The translations under genes were made by a program, and so were the position numbers. Shown here piece after piece: positions 61,818 to 64,000 of a DNA stretch of 64,000 nt; the first letter of the stretch is position 1, and the number at the start of each line of letters is the position of its first letter. The notes below the pieces were generated by a model. The model saw only the letters and a list, made by a program, of their open reading frames with translations, made no database searches and was not told the origin of the DNA. Origin of the DNA: Roseinatronobacter alkalisoli. Its GTDB lineage: Bacteria > Pseudomonadota > Alphaproteobacteria > Rhodobacterales > Rhodobacteraceae. The stretch is from contig NZ_JAQZSM010000014.1 of the NCBI RefSeq assembly GCF_028745735.1, forward strand, positions 55,510 to 119,509, in the 5' to 3' direction.

Positions 61818-62894
61818 TCAGCGCACTGCCCGGGTTGTACCTGCCCGGGCCGCATCGCGCAGCGCATCCAGCGACAGCTCGTCCAGCCGCAGCGCCTCTA
61901 TCAAGTCGCATTCCACCGCGAAATCGCGCCCATACATAGCCGATATCAGGTCTAGCCCCGCCTGATGCAGCCGTGCCTGCCGCCCCGACAAACGCCCCAG
62001 CAGGATGATGGGCACAAGCCCGAATGGCACATCCTCGGTCACATAGCGGCTGGACGGAGTCGCAGGCCCGTTCCCGCCCAGACCCCGGCGCTGCATTTCG
62101 GCGAACATGTCGGCAAGCGCGGCTTCCTGCGGTACATGATATGACAGGTGAAAATGCTCATGCACTGTGCGGACGCTCAGCCCAAGCCCCGCGGCGATGG
62201 CCAGCCGTTCACTGTCCAACGCCTCTAGCAGACGTGCAACCATTGGCGTCATATTCCCGACCTGGCTCCAGATTTCGCCCTTGTCCATGCGCGTGGCATT
62301 GCACAAGGCGATCCCCAGATGGTTTTGCGGGTTAAGATTGCTCAGCGCGATCGACAACAGATCATCGCGTAGCAGAAAACGCTCTCCGAACAATGATGTG
62401 CAAAGCGCCAGTCCGGCATCCGCCTGCCCCTCTGGCAGCACAGACATATCCACCCGCGCGCGCAGGTTTCCAACCCGCACCACATCCTGCGCGGGCATCT
62501 TGGCGGTCAGCGCTGTGGTGGACCAGGCGATGATCGGCGCGACGACCCCCTTCCCGGTCAGCAGATCACCCAGATAAAGCGCGCCAAAGGCCGTATGAGA
62601 GCTGATGATCACTGGCTGGCCCGGTCGGATATGCGGTGCCAGCGCATCAAGCACTGCGCGATGACCAAAGGCCGGCAAGGCCAGAACCAGCACATCCGCG
62701 CCATCGACCAGTGTGCCGACACTATCGATGAAGCGCAGCTCGCAGGGGGTTTCGACCGCGCCTTCCGCCTTTATCCTGCGCGAGGCGCAGTTGCCCCTTG
62801 GCGACCACAGTCGCACGGAATGACCCGCCTGTTCCAGAAAAGCTGCATAGCCGCAGGCGATTGCCCCGGCCCCGATGATCCCTACATTTTTCAT
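61818..62894 (-). CDS. Opine dehydrogenase-family NAD(P) oxidoreductase
   Basis: The 358-aa protein has an N-terminal Rossmann domain (VGIIGAGAIACGYAAFLEQAGHSVRLWSP, residues 4-32) and an all-helical C-terminal domain of the octopine/nopaline dehydrogenase type from about residue 180, with conserved NPQNHLGIALCNATRMDKGE and TVHEHFHLSYHVPQEAALADM. Opine dehydrogenases join or split an amino acid and a keto acid reductively. An ATG at 62909 (MGQTT) is an equally possible start. Convergent with the TTT operon. It could also be a 2-dehydropantoate-reductase relative. Confidence 0.75.
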   Translation of the reverse strand: MKNVGIIGAGAIACGYAAFLEQAGHSVRLWSPRGNCASRRIKAEGAVETPCELRFIDSVGTLVDGADVLVLALPAFGHRAVLDALAPHIRPGQPVIISSHTAFGALYLGDLLTGKGVVAPIIAWSTTALTAKMPAQDVVRVGNLRARVDMSVLPEGQADAGLALCTSLFGERFLLRDDLLSIALSNLNPQNHLGIALCNATRMDKGEIWSQVGNMTPMVARLLEALDSERLAIAAGLGLSVRTVHEHFHLSYHVPQEAALADMFAEMQRRGLGGNGPATPSSRYVTEDVPFGLVPIILLGRLSGRQARLHQAGLDLISAMYGRDFAVECDLIEALRLDELSLDALRDAARAGTTRAVR

Positions 62895-63009
62895 GGTTGT
62901 CTGCCCCATGGCTCGCTTTGACCTGCCGCGTAGCCCTTGCCGCACGACGCGTCAAGCGCGCACGCATCGAACTCCAAGCCCTGTGTCGCGTCGCCCTTAA
63001 TTGGTTTCT

Positions 63010-64000
63010 GCTTCACTCTGTTTGGCGGTGATGACGCATTCGGGCTCTGAGCAGCTCTGGACCGGCTCGACCGTGCATCGCGCGCTTGAGGGTCTTCAGC
63101 CGGTTGACCTGTCCTTCGGCCTGGCCGTTGCTACCAAGGTAGTTCGATGGCATTGCGCACCGCATCGATGTCGCGGTGTAGCGTGCAGGCAAATCGCATA
63201 ATCGAGATGATGTTCGACTCGATGGCGTTGTCGATCCATGCATCAAGCGGGTCAGATTGTCGTCCGCGCAAGATACCCTTAAAGCGCATTGCGAGGCTCC
63301 GCATCGTGGCGAAGCCGGGGGATCCGGCCTTCAACGCGTCAACCTTTCGCGCCTGGTCTGGTGCCGATGTACCCCGTGGTTTGATACAAAGAGCCGCCGC
63401 AATGACCGGCGATATGGCATGGCCTGTTTGCGGATCCGCACGGGCTCAAGCCTTGCAGGACTGGTGACAAGATCGGTCGACGTCTGTTTTTCGGCCCTGC
63501 GCCACCCTGCCAGTAACCGCTGAAGATGCGAGTAGCTACCTTCATATCCTTGGCTCTGGATTTCGTGAAACAATTGCCTGCCCCGCCTGTTTCACTTCTT
63601 CCAGGAAACGGCGAGGATTTCTTCAAAGTACCAGGGCGACGTCGGCTTCAGTGTCGCCCTGCGCCGGTCAGGTAGCACTTCCGACTTCAGCCACTTCGCC
63701 ACGCTATGGCGCCTGAACCCGGTCCGTCCCTCGATCTCGCTGCAAGACAGCCCCTGTTCGCGAAGCGCATGTATTGTCGTGAAGATCTCTTCACGAGACT
63801 TCCGATGAGCGAGGCGTGATCGCTGCAGGTGAATGTCCGTGCTGATGTTGTCCGCATCGGACAGGAGCGCTCGGCCAGTCGCGCGACCATGCATGTTCAT
63901 CTGTTCTTCGATGGCCTGCCGCAGATTCTGCACAGTGCGATCCTCGAGGATATCGATCACGACATGCCGTTCGAGATCAACGATAATGGTTCCGTATGTT
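63010..64000 (-). pseudogene. Decayed ISL3-family transposase (continues past right edge)
   Basis: Fragments of one transposase lie in several frames on the minus strand. At 64000-63592 is TYGTIIVDLERHVVIDILEDRT and an HTH-bearing segment (GLSCSEIEGRTGFRRHSVAKWL). At about 63573-63331 is FHEIQSQGYEGSYSHLQRLLAGWRRAE. At 63334-63131 is the catalytic-domain segment MRFKGILRGRQSDPLDAWIDNA. At 63246-63013 is the end, NGQAEGQVNRLKTLKRAMHGRAGPELLRARM. The block order matches ISL3-type transposases, but at least three frame changes break the gene, so it is inactive. Terminal repeats were not identified. Confidence 0.85.

Overview
The window is a GC-rich stretch of an alphaproteobacterial chromosome. 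Gene content and protein motifs point to a facultatively denitrifying member of the Rhodobacterales (Paracoccus/Rhodobacter/Roseobacter relatives). That assignment is an inference from denitrification gene style, ubiUVT, aztD, TRAP/TTT transporters and EcfG-like promoter motifs; no rRNA or tRNA gene is visible.

Bases 1-27863 form a nitrogen-oxide respiration island. At the left edge, on the minus strand, are the 5' end of nosZ and complete nosR. Next come two convergent Rrf2-family (NsrR-like) regulator genes, nnrS-nnrU, a MoaB/Mog enzyme with a DUF2478 NTPase-like protein, and a di-iron RIC/YtfE-like protein. The three-gene set for O2-independent ubiquinone hydroxylation (ubiT-ubiU-ubiV) follows, divergent from ubiD-ubiX and a second nnrS-like gene. 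A long minus-strand operon then runs usp-narK1-narK2-narG-narH-narJ-narI-ppiC-hemerythrin-moeA, with a divergent Crp/Fnr regulator (narR-like) at its head. Perfect or near-perfect FNR/Dnr boxes (TTGAT-N4-ATCAA) lie in nearly every promoter region here, so the island reads as one anaerobic regulon coupling NO/nitrate response, molybdenum cofactor supply and anaerobic quinone synthesis.

Bases 28125-35764 hold a Zur-box-preceded aztD-like zinc chaperone gene and a carbohydrate/compatible-solute cluster (GT4 glycosyltransferase, amylo-alpha-1,6-glucosidase, OtsA-type synthase, OtsB-type phosphatase). Bases 35838-41308 hold a LysR regulator, an amidase-signature hydrolase and a complete TRAP transporter.

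Bases 41326-50797 look like a stress and envelope region: an ECF sigma factor resembling EcfG, a DUF892 ferritin-like protein, three small ORFs (two of them 23-24 aa membrane peptides), a 1437-aa CheB-CheR-PAS-histidine kinase-receiver-receiver-LuxR fusion, a PHB-depolymerase-type esterase and two PRC-barrel proteins. Both PRC genes have exact GGAAC-N16-CGTT promoters upstream.

Bases 51144-62909 form an accessory catabolic locus: an Lrp/AsnC regulator, a class V PLP enzyme, a flavin monooxygenase-like protein, two CMD/AhpD-like proteins, a TRAP transporter, a tripartite tricarboxylate transporter and an opine-dehydrogenase-like enzyme. Its substrate cannot be read from sequence. The right edge (about 63010-64000) is a decayed ISL3-type transposase gene.
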